Assembly (NCBI GenBank): GCA_022793975.1
Contig: JAAWDW010000033.1
Location: 1-38,910 of the forward strand
DNA from: Bacillota bacterium
Lineage (GTDB): Bacteria; Bacillota; Clostridia; Peptostreptococcales; Anaerovoracaceae
Length of the DNA: 38,910 nucleotides
Direction of reading: 5' to 3'
Every line of letters begins with the position of its first letter. Position 1 is the first letter of the stretch. A program made the translations under genes and the position numbers. Of this stretch, positions 16,630-24,000 are shown in pieces. The notes beneath the pieces were generated by a model. It made no database searches, had not been told where the DNA came from, and was given only the letters and a program-made list of their open reading frames with translations.

Positions 16630-17127
16630 TTATACGACCGGCATTCTTTCAATATGCCTTATAGCTTTATCCGACACAATGCCGATAAACACGCCTGTAA
16701 ACATTCCCACGGGAATCAGCGCCGATAAATATGAAAATAATCCGGCTGTCTCCATCACAATTACAGCCATTGCAACCTGTCCTGCATTGTGAAACACACC
16801 GCCTGCCATACTTACTCCGATAATGCTGAAAGCATTTGTGCATTTTAAAAGTATCATTACAGCAAGGCTTAAACCTGCACCGGCAAAACTGTAAAGCACC
16901 ATTGCCGGATTGCCGAAAAGCGAAGATACGATAATTATCCGTACCGCACTTATAATTACAGCACTGCCGAAACCAAGTCTGTAAAGCGCAAACACCGTTA
17001 CCACATTGGCAAGCCCAAGCTTAATACCTGGAATACCAAGCGGAATCGGTATTATCGCTTCCACATAAGAGAAAATCGCTGACAGGGCTACAAGTATACT
17101 GCATAAAACAAGTTTCTCAGTTCGCAA
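16630..17127 (-). CDS. Gx-transporter family membrane protein (EetB-like; COG4769)
   Basis: A 165-residue, five-to-six-helix membrane protein of the family labelled Gx transporter or heptaprenyl diphosphate synthase component I. The N-terminal LVALSAIFSYVEAIIPIPLGIPGIKLGLANVVT segment (outline: Tyr-Val-Glu then Pro-rich turn, GIKLGLAN) is the family hallmark and resembles S-components of ECF transporters. The start appears to be TTG at 17127, since it overlaps the upstream gene's stop by 11 bases and no ATG/GTG fits. From memory, this family pairs with a NusG-domain-II protein as EetB/EetA in the flavin-based extracellular electron transfer locus of Listeria. Its role here may be assembly or flavin/quinone handling for the Rnf-linked system. 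Confidence 0.82.
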   Translation of the reverse strand: MRTEKLVLCSILVALSAIFSYVEAIIPIPLGIPGIKLGLANVVTVFALYRLGFGSAVIISAVRIIIVSSLFGNPAMVLYSFAGAGLSLAVMILLKCTNAFSIIGVSMAGGVFHNAGQVAMAVIVMETAGLFSYLSALIPVGMFTGVFIGIVSDKAIRHIERMPVV

Positions 17128-17497
17128 CTGTATCTATCTCACTTTCTCCGTTATCCGTTATTTCAACGAGTACCTTATTCGGCAGGCAGACAATCTGTTC
17201 ATTTCCCAGCTTTATAGGTGCATGCCTTACACAATGCTGATTTTTACAGTCCGCGCTTTTCATAAACACAGCACCATTCTTTATCTCTATAACATTGCTG
17301 CCATCCAAAACGGCAATTTCCCTGTTCTCCGATAAATCGTACACGCCTATGATTTCTCCTCGCACCGTTACGACAACACTGTCCGCATTACCTCCAAAAT
17401 ATCCTGCAGCCCATACAGCAACTGCAACCGCGACTGCAGCAAACAAAACTGCAAGTATAATATCGGCCTTTGTAATTTTCAGCTTCGTTTCCGGCAT
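17117..17497 (-). CDS. NusG domain II-containing membrane-anchored protein (EetA-like)
   Basis: A 126-residue protein with one N-terminal transmembrane helix (about 12-34) and an extracytosolic NusG_II domain. The domain runs VVVTVRGEIIGVYDLSENR, then IEIKNGAVFMKSADC, with the cysteine pair Cys84 and Cys89 (the family's C-x4-C) and a third at Cys104. It is unrelated to the transcription factor beyond the fold. I chose the ATG at 17497; the upstream TTG lacks a ribosome binding site. It is 25 bases after rnfB and overlaps the Gx transporter start, so it is in the Rnf operon. Related NusG_II proteins are found beside Rnf and extracellular electron transfer genes; the cysteines suggest a redox or assembly role (inference). 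Confidence 0.82.
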   Translation of the reverse strand: MPETKLKITKADIILAVLFAAVAVAVAVWAAGYFGGNADSVVVTVRGEIIGVYDLSENREIAVLDGSNVIEIKNGAVFMKSADCKNQHCVRHAPIKLGNEQIVCLPNKVLVEITDNGESEIDTVAN

Positions 17498-17522
17498 TTT
17501 ATCACCCGCCGACAATTCTTGA

Positions 17523-18287
17523 CTATGCGTTCTTTGGCATTACTACGATAATATTCGCAGGACATGCCTTAGCGCACATACCGCAGTTCTTGCACTTTTC
17601 GTAATCTATGACCGCGTGATTATCAACAATCTCGATAGCTCCGAATTTGCATGTGCTTACGCACTTTCCGCATGCAAGACATCCCGCCGTACATGCTTTT
17701 CTCGTATCGGCTCCCTTATCACGTGAGCTGCAGCCTACAAATACTCTTGAATCTGCAGGAGCAACACTTATTACCCCGTTTGGACAAGCTGCTTCGCAAG
17801 CTCCGCAGCCTACGCACGCAGATCTATCCACAACAGCTACGCCATCTATTATATGCATTGCTCCGAAAGGACAAGCTTCTACACAAGCACCGCATGCTAT
17901 GCATCCGTGCTTGCAGGCTGCTTCGCCTTCTCCGCATTTTTTACCTTCTATACCTCTGCAGTGAACTCTGGCAATCTTTGCTTCTCCTCCGCCTGCAGCA
18001 TCGGCATCCTTGCCGAGTACCTCCGCAATGGCAGCGGCCACCGAAGCGCCTCCCGGAACACACGCATTAAGCGGCACGTTGTCAGGATCATCGGCAAGCG
18101 CACCCGCATAGTCATCGCAGCCCGCAAATCCGCAGGCTCCGCAGTTTGCACCTGGCAGACATTCTCTTACCTTGACCTGCGTTTCATTCACAGGTACCGC
18201 CATAAACTTAGCCGCAAGCGTAAGTACGATGCCGGCTACAAGAGCCACCGCTCCGAGTAAAAGAAGTGCATCTACATAAATTCCCAT
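17523..18287 (-). CDS. rnfB: Rnf electron transport complex subunit B (polyferredoxin)
   Basis: The ferredoxin-accepting subunit. An N-terminal membrane helix (about 5-28) is followed by the 4Fe-4S domain with CLPGANCGACGFAGC (about 43-57) and a trailing CVPGG. Four further CxxCxxCxxxCP-type motifs form two double-cluster ferredoxin modules (roughly 130-170 and 198-245), giving about five 4Fe-4S clusters. The 254-residue length is within the family range. AGGAGG lies seven bases before the ATG. It follows rnfA by 11 bases. It is the last canonical Rnf gene of the operon. Confidence 0.95.
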   Translation of the reverse strand: MGIYVDALLLLGAVALVAGIVLTLAAKFMAVPVNETQVKVRECLPGANCGACGFAGCDDYAGALADDPDNVPLNACVPGGASVAAAIAEVLGKDADAAGGGEAKIARVHCRGIEGKKCGEGEAACKHGCIACGACVEACPFGAMHIIDGVAVVDRSACVGCGACEAACPNGVISVAPADSRVFVGCSSRDKGADTRKACTAGCLACGKCVSTCKFGAIEIVDNHAVIDYEKCKNCGMCAKACPANIIVVMPKNA

Positions 18288-18298
18288 ATCTACACCTC

Positions 18299-18892
18299 CT
18301 ACATTCCGAATATGCCGTCAATCACGCCGCCGAATCCCATAAACGAGAGAGCAACGATTGACGCAGCTATAAGTGTTGACGGAATTCCCTTGAAGCTCGG
18401 CAGGAAATCGTTGTTTTCGATTCTGCCGCGCACTCCCGCAAAGAGTACCATAGCAAGCATAAAGCCGAGACCCGCTCCCAGCGAATTGAGCATTGCCTTA
18501 AGGAATCCATAACCTTCCGTTATATTATTTACGCATACACCGAGTACCGCGCAGTTTGTCGTAATAAGAGGAAGAAATACGCCGAGCGACTTATGAAGCG
18601 GCGGCATATATTTCTTCATCGCAATTTCAACCAGCTGTACGAGCGCCGCAATTACGAGAATAAATACAATAGTCTGTAAATATCCGAGACCTCTGGTATC
18701 GAGGATATATGTCTGAATCGGCCAGGTTGCCGCAGTTGCAATAAGCATTACGAATACTACCGCACAGCTCATACCGAAAGCCGAGTCGAGCTTCTTTGAT
18801 ACTCCAAGAAACGGGCAGATACCGAGGAACTGCACGAGCACGAAGTTATTTGTGAGTACGGCTGCCATTATAACTATGATATATTCTGTCAT
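18299..18892 (-). CDS. rnfA: Rnf electron transport complex subunit A
   Basis: Integral membrane subunit with six helices that, with RnfE, holds a membrane iron-sulfur cluster. Family marks are TNNFVLVQFLGICPFLGVS (Cys26) and TTNCAVLGVCVN (Cys114, Cys120); these cysteines match the RnfA/RnfE cluster ligands. It is 197 residues long, normal. Its ATG overlaps the rnfE stop by one base (TAATG), and its Shine-Dalgarno lies within the last codons of rnfE, so translation is coupled. Confidence 0.96.
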   Translation of the reverse strand: MTEYIIVIMAAVLTNNFVLVQFLGICPFLGVSKKLDSAFGMSCAVVFVMLIATAATWPIQTYILDTRGLGYLQTIVFILVIAALVQLVEIAMKKYMPPLHKSLGVFLPLITTNCAVLGVCVNNITEGYGFLKAMLNSLGAGLGFMLAMVLFAGVRGRIENNDFLPSFKGIPSTLIAASIVALSFMGFGGVIDGIFGM

Positions 18893-19656
18893 TATAAAGC
18901 ACCTCCCTCTTCATTCATACGAATTTCATCCGCTGTCTTTGCATCTTCGATTGCTTTAAGAAGCTCTTCCTCACACGTTGGCGTACATCCGCCCACGTGA
19001 CCGCATACGGAAGAGCACGAGCATTTCATACATCCATTTGCCGCATTCTTGCTTGCCTTGCCGTTTGTCAACTTATTTACTATGGCAACAAGAACTCCGA
19101 ATACGAAGAATCCGCCCGGAGCTTTAGTCAACACTGACATTGGCTCTATTATATTGGCAGTAAGCGTGATGCCGAGGAGCGTGCCGGCTCCGAGAAGCTC
19201 TCTTGCCGCTCCCATAAAGAAAAGTGCCAGCGTAAATCCAAGACCCATTCCGATACCGTCAAGCGCCGAATCCGCAATTGAATTCTTGCTTGCGAACATC
19301 TCCGCACGGCCGAGTATGATACAGTTTACCACGATAAGCGGTATGTAAAGACCAAGCGCCTTGTCGAGTTCGGGCAGCATTGCCTTGAGCATCAGCTGCA
19401 CAATGGTAACGAATGTCGCTATTACTACGATATAGCACGGTATACGCACTTTATCGGGAATAATATTCTTGAGCATTGAAATCATTATATTTGCACAAAT
19501 TAGTACCACCATCGTGGAAACACCCATTCCCAGTCCGTTAATTGCACTCGTTGTGGTTGCGAGTGTCGGACAAGTACCGAGTATAAGTACAAGTACCGGG
19601 TTTTCCTTAATAATACCTTTCGTCAGGATACTGAGTTTACTCTGTTTGTTTTCCAT
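18892..19656 (-). CDS. rnfE: Rnf electron transport complex subunit E with cysteine-rich C-terminal tail
   Basis: Six-helix membrane subunit, the inverted-topology partner of RnfA. Hallmarks are NPVLVLILGTCPTLA (Cys29) and VVNCIILGRAEMFA (Cys112). It is 254 residues long; the usual core ends near residue 198. The remainder is a polar tail with six cysteines at 209, 212, 214, 218, 224 and 228 (C-x2-C-x-C-x3-C-x5-C-x3-C), then an acidic helix ending NEEGGAL. The tail could bind a metal or iron-sulfur cluster; that is inference. It starts one base inside the rnfG stop. Confidence 0.94.
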   Translation of the reverse strand: MENKQSKLSILTKGIIKENPVLVLILGTCPTLATTTSAINGLGMGVSTMVVLICANIMISMLKNIIPDKVRIPCYIVVIATFVTIVQLMLKAMLPELDKALGLYIPLIVVNCIILGRAEMFASKNSIADSALDGIGMGLGFTLALFFMGAARELLGAGTLLGITLTANIIEPMSVLTKAPGGFFVFGVLVAIVNKLTNGKASKNAANGCMKCSCSSVCGHVGGCTPTCEEELLKAIEDAKTADEIRMNEEGGAL

Positions 19657-20684
19657 TAGAAAGCACCTCCCATCAGTTCATACTGCTTAATAGCAGCCTT
19701 TACGCAGTCATATACGCCCACAGACGAGAATGTTGCTCCGCTGATTGTGTCAATCTTTGTGCCTTCGCCGCTTGACTTTCTCGTGATAGCTGTAGCGCCG
19801 ATAAACTGATTGATATAATCTTCTTCCATGGCCTTTGTACCAAGTCCCGCGGTCTCACTGTGTTCAACAAACTGAATACCCGTAACTGCTCCCGACGCGT
19901 CAATGCCGACAAGTGCCTTGATAGGTGCGCCGCCGTTTGATGCCGCATAACCCTCTCCCGAAGTGTACACTACAATACCGGCACCGTTTGCGGCTTTGTA
20001 TACCTCAAGCGCATTATCCGACGTACCCGCATACAGCTCAACATCAAGCTTTTCAAATGTATCTCCCGCAGGAAGTGCAAGCGCCTGCATCTGTGCAAAC
20101 TGCTCTTCAGGCGAAAGCTCTACAGGAGCTTCGTACGACGCTCCGTTGGCTACTGCAAACTGGAGAAGCGCTGTATTTACAGCATCAAATACTGCCGTTG
20201 ACGAAATTGTCGCGCCCGAATATGCATCAATCATTGTGCCTTCGCCGCCCGACTTGTTGGTTATTGCCGAAGCGCCGATAAACTGAGAAAGGTGCTCTTC
20301 TGTCATAGCGTTTGTTCCGAGATTAGGAGTTTCCGAATGATTGAGTACCTTAACGCCTGTTATTTCTCCATCTGCATTTATACCTGTCATAACTTCAACG
20401 ACTCCGCCGAATCCGTTGGCGCCCGCCGTAATTACAAGACCCGCGCCGTTTTCGGCCTGATATACTTCTGTTGCGCCCTCTACGAGCGTAACCTCTTCCA
20501 TAGGAAGGAATACGTCTCCCTCCGGAAGCACCTCTCCTCTTGTGCTGCCCGCAGCTTCAAGAGCTCTCTGCTCTATTATAGGCTTTGTTACCTGATATGT
20601 ACCTGTGAGAAGCGCCGTCGCAATAAGACATATTACGAGAAGCACTATCGTAGGTGCAAATAAATCCTTAAACTTTCCGTTCAT
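19656..20684 (-). CDS. rnfG: Rnf electron transport complex subunit G with two FMN-binding domains
   Basis: Membrane-anchored flavoprotein subunit of Rnf. One N-terminal helix (about 10-30) is followed by two FMN_bind domains in tandem (about 70-178 and 225-336) instead of the usual one. Each has the GADGxI-type strand, the HSETPNLGT / HSETAGLGT loop and a flavinylation motif: DAYSGATIS with Thr159, and DTISGATFS with Thr318. Length is 342 residues against roughly 200 for common RnfG. Both threonines are predicted substrates of the nearby ApbE. The start abuts the rnfD stop. The duplication adds one covalent FMN to the extracytosolic electron path. Confidence 0.95.
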   Translation of the reverse strand: MNGKFKDLFAPTIVLLVICLIATALLTGTYQVTKPIIEQRALEAAGSTRGEVLPEGDVFLPMEEVTLVEGATEVYQAENGAGLVITAGANGFGGVVEVMTGINADGEITGVKVLNHSETPNLGTNAMTEEHLSQFIGASAITNKSGGEGTMIDAYSGATISSTAVFDAVNTALLQFAVANGASYEAPVELSPEEQFAQMQALALPAGDTFEKLDVELYAGTSDNALEVYKAANGAGIVVYTSGEGYAASNGGAPIKALVGIDASGAVTGIQFVEHSETAGLGTKAMEEDYINQFIGATAITRKSSGEGTKIDTISGATFSSVGVYDCVKAAIKQYELMGGAF

Positions 20685-21602
20685 TTAGTTTGCACCGCCT
20701 TTCTCTGCCCTTGCCCTTCTCATTGTGAGATTATCAATATGAGGCGTAAGGATATTCATGAGAAGTATCGCAAACGATACACCCTCAGGGTATGTTCCGT
20801 ATATTCTTATAACTACCGTGAGAAGTCCGCATCCGATACCGAATATGATTTTTCCGATTGTCGTTTTCGGCGATGTTGTCGGATCTGTTGCCATAAATAT
20901 GGCTCCGAGCATTACGCCACCCGCAAGAATATGAAAAACAGGGTCCAGTCCGAGCGCCCATGTAAATACGAATACCGTACCTATGTAAGCAACAGGAACT
21001 GCAGGTGAAATCACTCTCGTTACAAGCAGAATAATCGCTCCTATGAGAAGTGCAGCTGCACTAATCTCTCCGAGTGAACCGCCTATCGTCCCGATAAACA
21101 TATCCATATTGCTCGGAAGTGCATCAACACTTCCCTCCGCAAACTGCGTGAGAGGTGTAGCACCCGTAACCGCATCGGCAGCCGAAAGAAATCTTTCCTG
21201 CGGCTTCGCCCATACCGCCATATCTGTCGAAAAACTTACAAGCAAAACTATTCTCGCCGTAATAGCAGGGTTAGCAAAATTCTGTCCTATACCCCCGAAA
21301 AGCTGTTTCACAATAACAATTGCAACAAAACAGCCGATAATTGCCATCCAGTACGGAAGCGTCGGCGGCAGATTATACGCAAGCAGCAGACCTGTTACAA
21401 TTGCCGAAAGGTTCGATACAGTGTTTTCGCGTTTTGTCACTTTTTCAAATAAGAATTCAAAGAGTATGCTTGCTGCCACGCATACCAAAGTAAGTATCAG
21501 CGCTCTTGCTCCGAAATTATAAACCGCCATTATCAGAGCCGGCATAAGCGCGATGATGACACAAAGCATTGTTCTCTTAGTATCTTTTTCCAATGTTTGC
21601 AT
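20685..21602 (-). CDS. rnfD: Rnf electron transport complex subunit D
   Basis: Ion-translocating membrane subunit carrying covalent FMN, homologous to NqrB. About ten helices in 305 residues. The flavinylation motif is DAVTGATPLTQF with Thr149. Other family marks are GGIGQNFANPAITARIVLL (about 103-121) and FMATDPTTSPKT near the C-terminus. I chose the ATG at 21602 (GGAG eight bases upstream) over an in-frame TTG ten codons earlier. It is the first gene of the operon: a promoter lies upstream and no rnfC precedes it, unlike the usual clostridial rnfCDGEAB order. Confidence 0.95.
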   Translation of the reverse strand: MQTLEKDTKRTMLCVIIALMPALIMAVYNFGARALILTLVCVAASILFEFLFEKVTKRENTVSNLSAIVTGLLLAYNLPPTLPYWMAIIGCFVAIVIVKQLFGGIGQNFANPAITARIVLLVSFSTDMAVWAKPQERFLSAADAVTGATPLTQFAEGSVDALPSNMDMFIGTIGGSLGEISAAALLIGAIILLVTRVISPAVPVAYIGTVFVFTWALGLDPVFHILAGGVMLGAIFMATDPTTSPKTTIGKIIFGIGCGLLTVVIRIYGTYPEGVSFAILLMNILTPHIDNLTMRRARAEKGGAN

Positions 21603-21663
21603 TTGCTTCGCTCCTTCTTTTAATTTAGCCAATCAATCTACATAATTTTAATTATTCAGTTCT

Positions 21664-21693
21664 ATTATACTTCAATTCTCTTCGTTTCGACAA
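21664..21693 (-). promoter_or_regulatory. Promoter of the rnfDGEAB operon
   Basis: On the minus strand TTGTCG (complement of 21688-21693), an 18-base spacer and a perfect TATAAT (complement of 21664-21669). It lies 61 bases upstream of rnfD. It defines rnfD as the first gene of the transcript. Confidence 0.72.
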
Positions 21694-21820
21694 GCCTTTT
21701 CTGATAATTTGCAGGCCTATTTTGCGATTTTTTTAACAAGATTTTTTTGCAAATTTTTACTGCAAAAAGTTCCTACCTATATATAATACAACGATATTTA
21801 GATAATTTTAAAAATAACAT

Positions 21821-21858
21821 AAAAAAACGGAACTTTCCTTATTTTTAGGACTGCTCCG
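21821..21858 (-). terminator. Intrinsic terminator of the Mrp-type antiporter operon
   Basis: An imperfect stem (outer six pairs including one G-T, two mismatches, inner four pairs; 21828-21858), followed on the minus strand by seven T (complement of 21821-21827). It ends the operon 21 bases after the last gene. Confidence 0.8.
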
Positions 21859-21878
21859 CTTCTATTATTTGCATAAAT

Positions 21879-23762
21879 TTACATCACTGCCGCCGCTATG
21901 AATGCTGCTGCCGCTATAAATGTAAATACTACAACACTCATTATATCGCCGACAGGCTCGCGTTCCTTATCAGGATCGTACACATCGTTACTTTCCGTCT
22001 CTCCCGTGGCAAATGCCTGTGCTTTATCAGCTTCGGCTATCGCCACCGCAAGCTCGGCATCTATATCATTTCCCGCAAATTCATCATCAAAGTCTTCCCG
22101 TCTGACGTTTTGTGTCTTCTCCAAATCACCTGCTCCTTTATATTCCGTAACACCATGTTCGCCGATAAATACAAGCGGATTCTTGGCCGCGCGGCGCACG
22201 CCGTCATATATGCCTCGGAAAAATGCACCGAATCCTATCTGTACAGTTACGCATAGTGAAGATACCGTTCTTACAATCCAAGCAAACGGCTTTCTGTAAA
22301 ACCAGTCAGTATCAAGCGAAAGCCTGGAATGCGGCTCCATATGTTCAATGTACATTATGAACGGCACCGCACTTACGGCAAGAAGCTGTACATACTGCAC
22401 AATGTGATCCCAGGTGAACGGGTGATATTCAAAATCATATGGCAGGAATCTATACAACAGACCTGGGAACACACCGTAAAGAATGCAGAGTACTGAGCCT
22501 ATTCCCATAGCTATGTACATATTTTTCGGTATCGGTTTTACTTCAATATTTTTGTCCTTGCCGAAAAATACAAAATACATCATTTTCATTACAATAGACA
22601 AGAAAGTTCCGACACTGGCAAGCTGAAGCAAAATCTCTGCCAGCGGATACCCTGCCTCACAGGCCGCTGTAATCGTAATCGATTTACTTATAAAACCGTT
22701 AAACAGCGGTACTCCCGCTATTGAAAAAGCCGCTACCGTAAAACACACAAGGACAAACGGCATCTTCTTTGCCAGTCCTCCAAGCTTGTTTATACTGCGA
22801 ATACCCGTCGCATACATTATCGTTCCAGCGCACATAAACAGCAGCGATTTATACAGAATATGACTGAATGCGTGCGCCGCTGCTCCGTTTAATGCAAGGG
22901 CTGTTCCTATTCCTGCGCCGGCAACCATAAATCCCACTTGACTAACAATATGATATGACAAAAGCCGTCTCATATCATTTTCTATAATTGCAAATACCGC
23001 TCCGTAAACAGCCATCACGACCCCGACCCATACAAGAAATTCAGTTCCCGCGAAAATCCTTATCAGACAGTAAACCGCAACTTTTGTCGTAAATGATGAT
23101 AAAAACACACTGCCGGTAATTGTTCCTTCCGGATAAGCATCTGTAAGCCAGCCATGAAGAGGAGGAATTGCCGCATTGACAGCCACACCCGTCAGAATAA
23201 GCCAAAACGCAGCATCATGCACCTGTGAAATATTTTGTATAAGAATATCTCCTGCAGATACTTTAAAAATAATACCTATAAGCAGACAGTTGCCGCCGAA
23301 CATATGCACCAGCAAATACCTGATACCCGCTTTAACAGACTTCTCCGTCCTGCCTGCCCAGATGAGGAAAAGCGATGAAGCCGCCATAAGCTCCCAGAAA
23401 AATATGAGCGTCATCCAGTCTCCGCACAGCGTTACGCCCAGTGCACCTCCCGCATATATCATCGAAGCTGCTGCTTCGAGCGCACTTTTATTATGAACGG
23501 AATACACCGCCCCTATAAACGCCATCATACTGAAAATAAGGCCAAACACCCAATTCAGACTGTCTGCACTTATAACTGCAAGTGTTATGCCATTTATAAA
23601 ACTGAGACCGATTTCCGTACCGTAATCAATCGATACCATAGAGACAAGCGCTGCTGCCGCTCCCACAACAGGAACAAAGCCGCGAATGCTTTTGGGAAAT
23701 AACGCCGCTGTAAGTCCTGCCGCAATTAAAATTAAACCGGGATGAAAAATCAAGCTATTCAT
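21879..23762 (-). CDS. Third MrpD/NuoL-like proton-conducting subunit with acidic C-terminal extension
   Basis: Large antiporter-like membrane subunit, 627 residues from the ATG at 23762. About 14 helices match the Proton_antipo_M fold. Glu124 (FFWELMAAS) and Lys227 (TTKVAVYCL) occupy conserved channel positions. The central lysine seen in its two paralogues (KxxxxPxHGW) is replaced by asparagine: Asn196 in VAVNAAIPPLHGW. After the core come extra helices and an acidic hydrophilic segment (about residues 520-600, with REDFDDEFAGNDIDAE), then a final helix. The start overlaps the preceding small gene by eight bases. The missing lysine may alter or abolish proton transfer in this subunit; some homologues I recall share this Asn, so it may define a subfamily. 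Confidence 0.87.
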   Translation of the reverse strand: MNSLIFHPGLILIAAGLTAALFPKSIRGFVPVVGAAAALVSMVSIDYGTEIGLSFINGITLAVISADSLNWVFGLIFSMMAFIGAVYSVHNKSALEAAASMIYAGGALGVTLCGDWMTLIFFWELMAASSLFLIWAGRTEKSVKAGIRYLLVHMFGGNCLLIGIIFKVSAGDILIQNISQVHDAAFWLILTGVAVNAAIPPLHGWLTDAYPEGTITGSVFLSSFTTKVAVYCLIRIFAGTEFLVWVGVVMAVYGAVFAIIENDMRRLLSYHIVSQVGFMVAGAGIGTALALNGAAAHAFSHILYKSLLFMCAGTIMYATGIRSINKLGGLAKKMPFVLVCFTVAAFSIAGVPLFNGFISKSITITAACEAGYPLAEILLQLASVGTFLSIVMKMMYFVFFGKDKNIEVKPIPKNMYIAMGIGSVLCILYGVFPGLLYRFLPYDFEYHPFTWDHIVQYVQLLAVSAVPFIMYIEHMEPHSRLSLDTDWFYRKPFAWIVRTVSSLCVTVQIGFGAFFRGIYDGVRRAAKNPLVFIGEHGVTEYKGAGDLEKTQNVRREDFDDEFAGNDIDAELAVAIAEADKAQAFATGETESNDVYDPDKEREPVGDIMSVVVFTFIAAAAFIAAAVM

Positions 23763-24000
23763 CTTTATCACCCCTATCGTAATAATTTTCTTCGCGCTGA
23801 ACAATCAGTGCCAGTATCTTTTTGGCAAATAATATCAAAATCCAGCCGCCGGCAAATGCTATCACTATGTCAGCTCCGGGAACGGTATGCCATATTTCCC
23901 CACCATGCGGATGCGCAAATAAAACTTCCGCAATCACCGACATCACACATACCGCCACAATTATAATATATATTTTTACCTTGGTCGACTTTCTCATCAT
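23755..24000 (-). CDS. Small two-helix membrane protein of the antiporter operon
   Basis: An 81-residue protein of no named family. Two hydrophobic helices (about 8-28 and 43-66) are joined by a short loop with HPHGGEIWHTVPGADI. A charged tail follows (REENYYDRGDKDE). It is coupled by a four-base ATGA overlap to the upstream large subunit and by eight bases to the downstream one, so it is very likely a real subunit. Small two-helix proteins with a similar Pro-Gly turn occur next to MrpD-like genes in Mrp/Mbh-type clusters; that comparison is from memory. Confidence 0.75.
   Translation of the reverse strand: MMRKSTKVKIYIIIVAVCVMSVIAEVLFAHPHGGEIWHTVPGADIVIAFAGGWILILFAKKILALIVQREENYYDRGDKDE

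Noticed and set aside
17117..17497. Transcription elongation factor NusG
   Set aside because: It has a transmembrane helix and only the NusG_II-type domain with a cysteine pair; no NGN or KOW domain.
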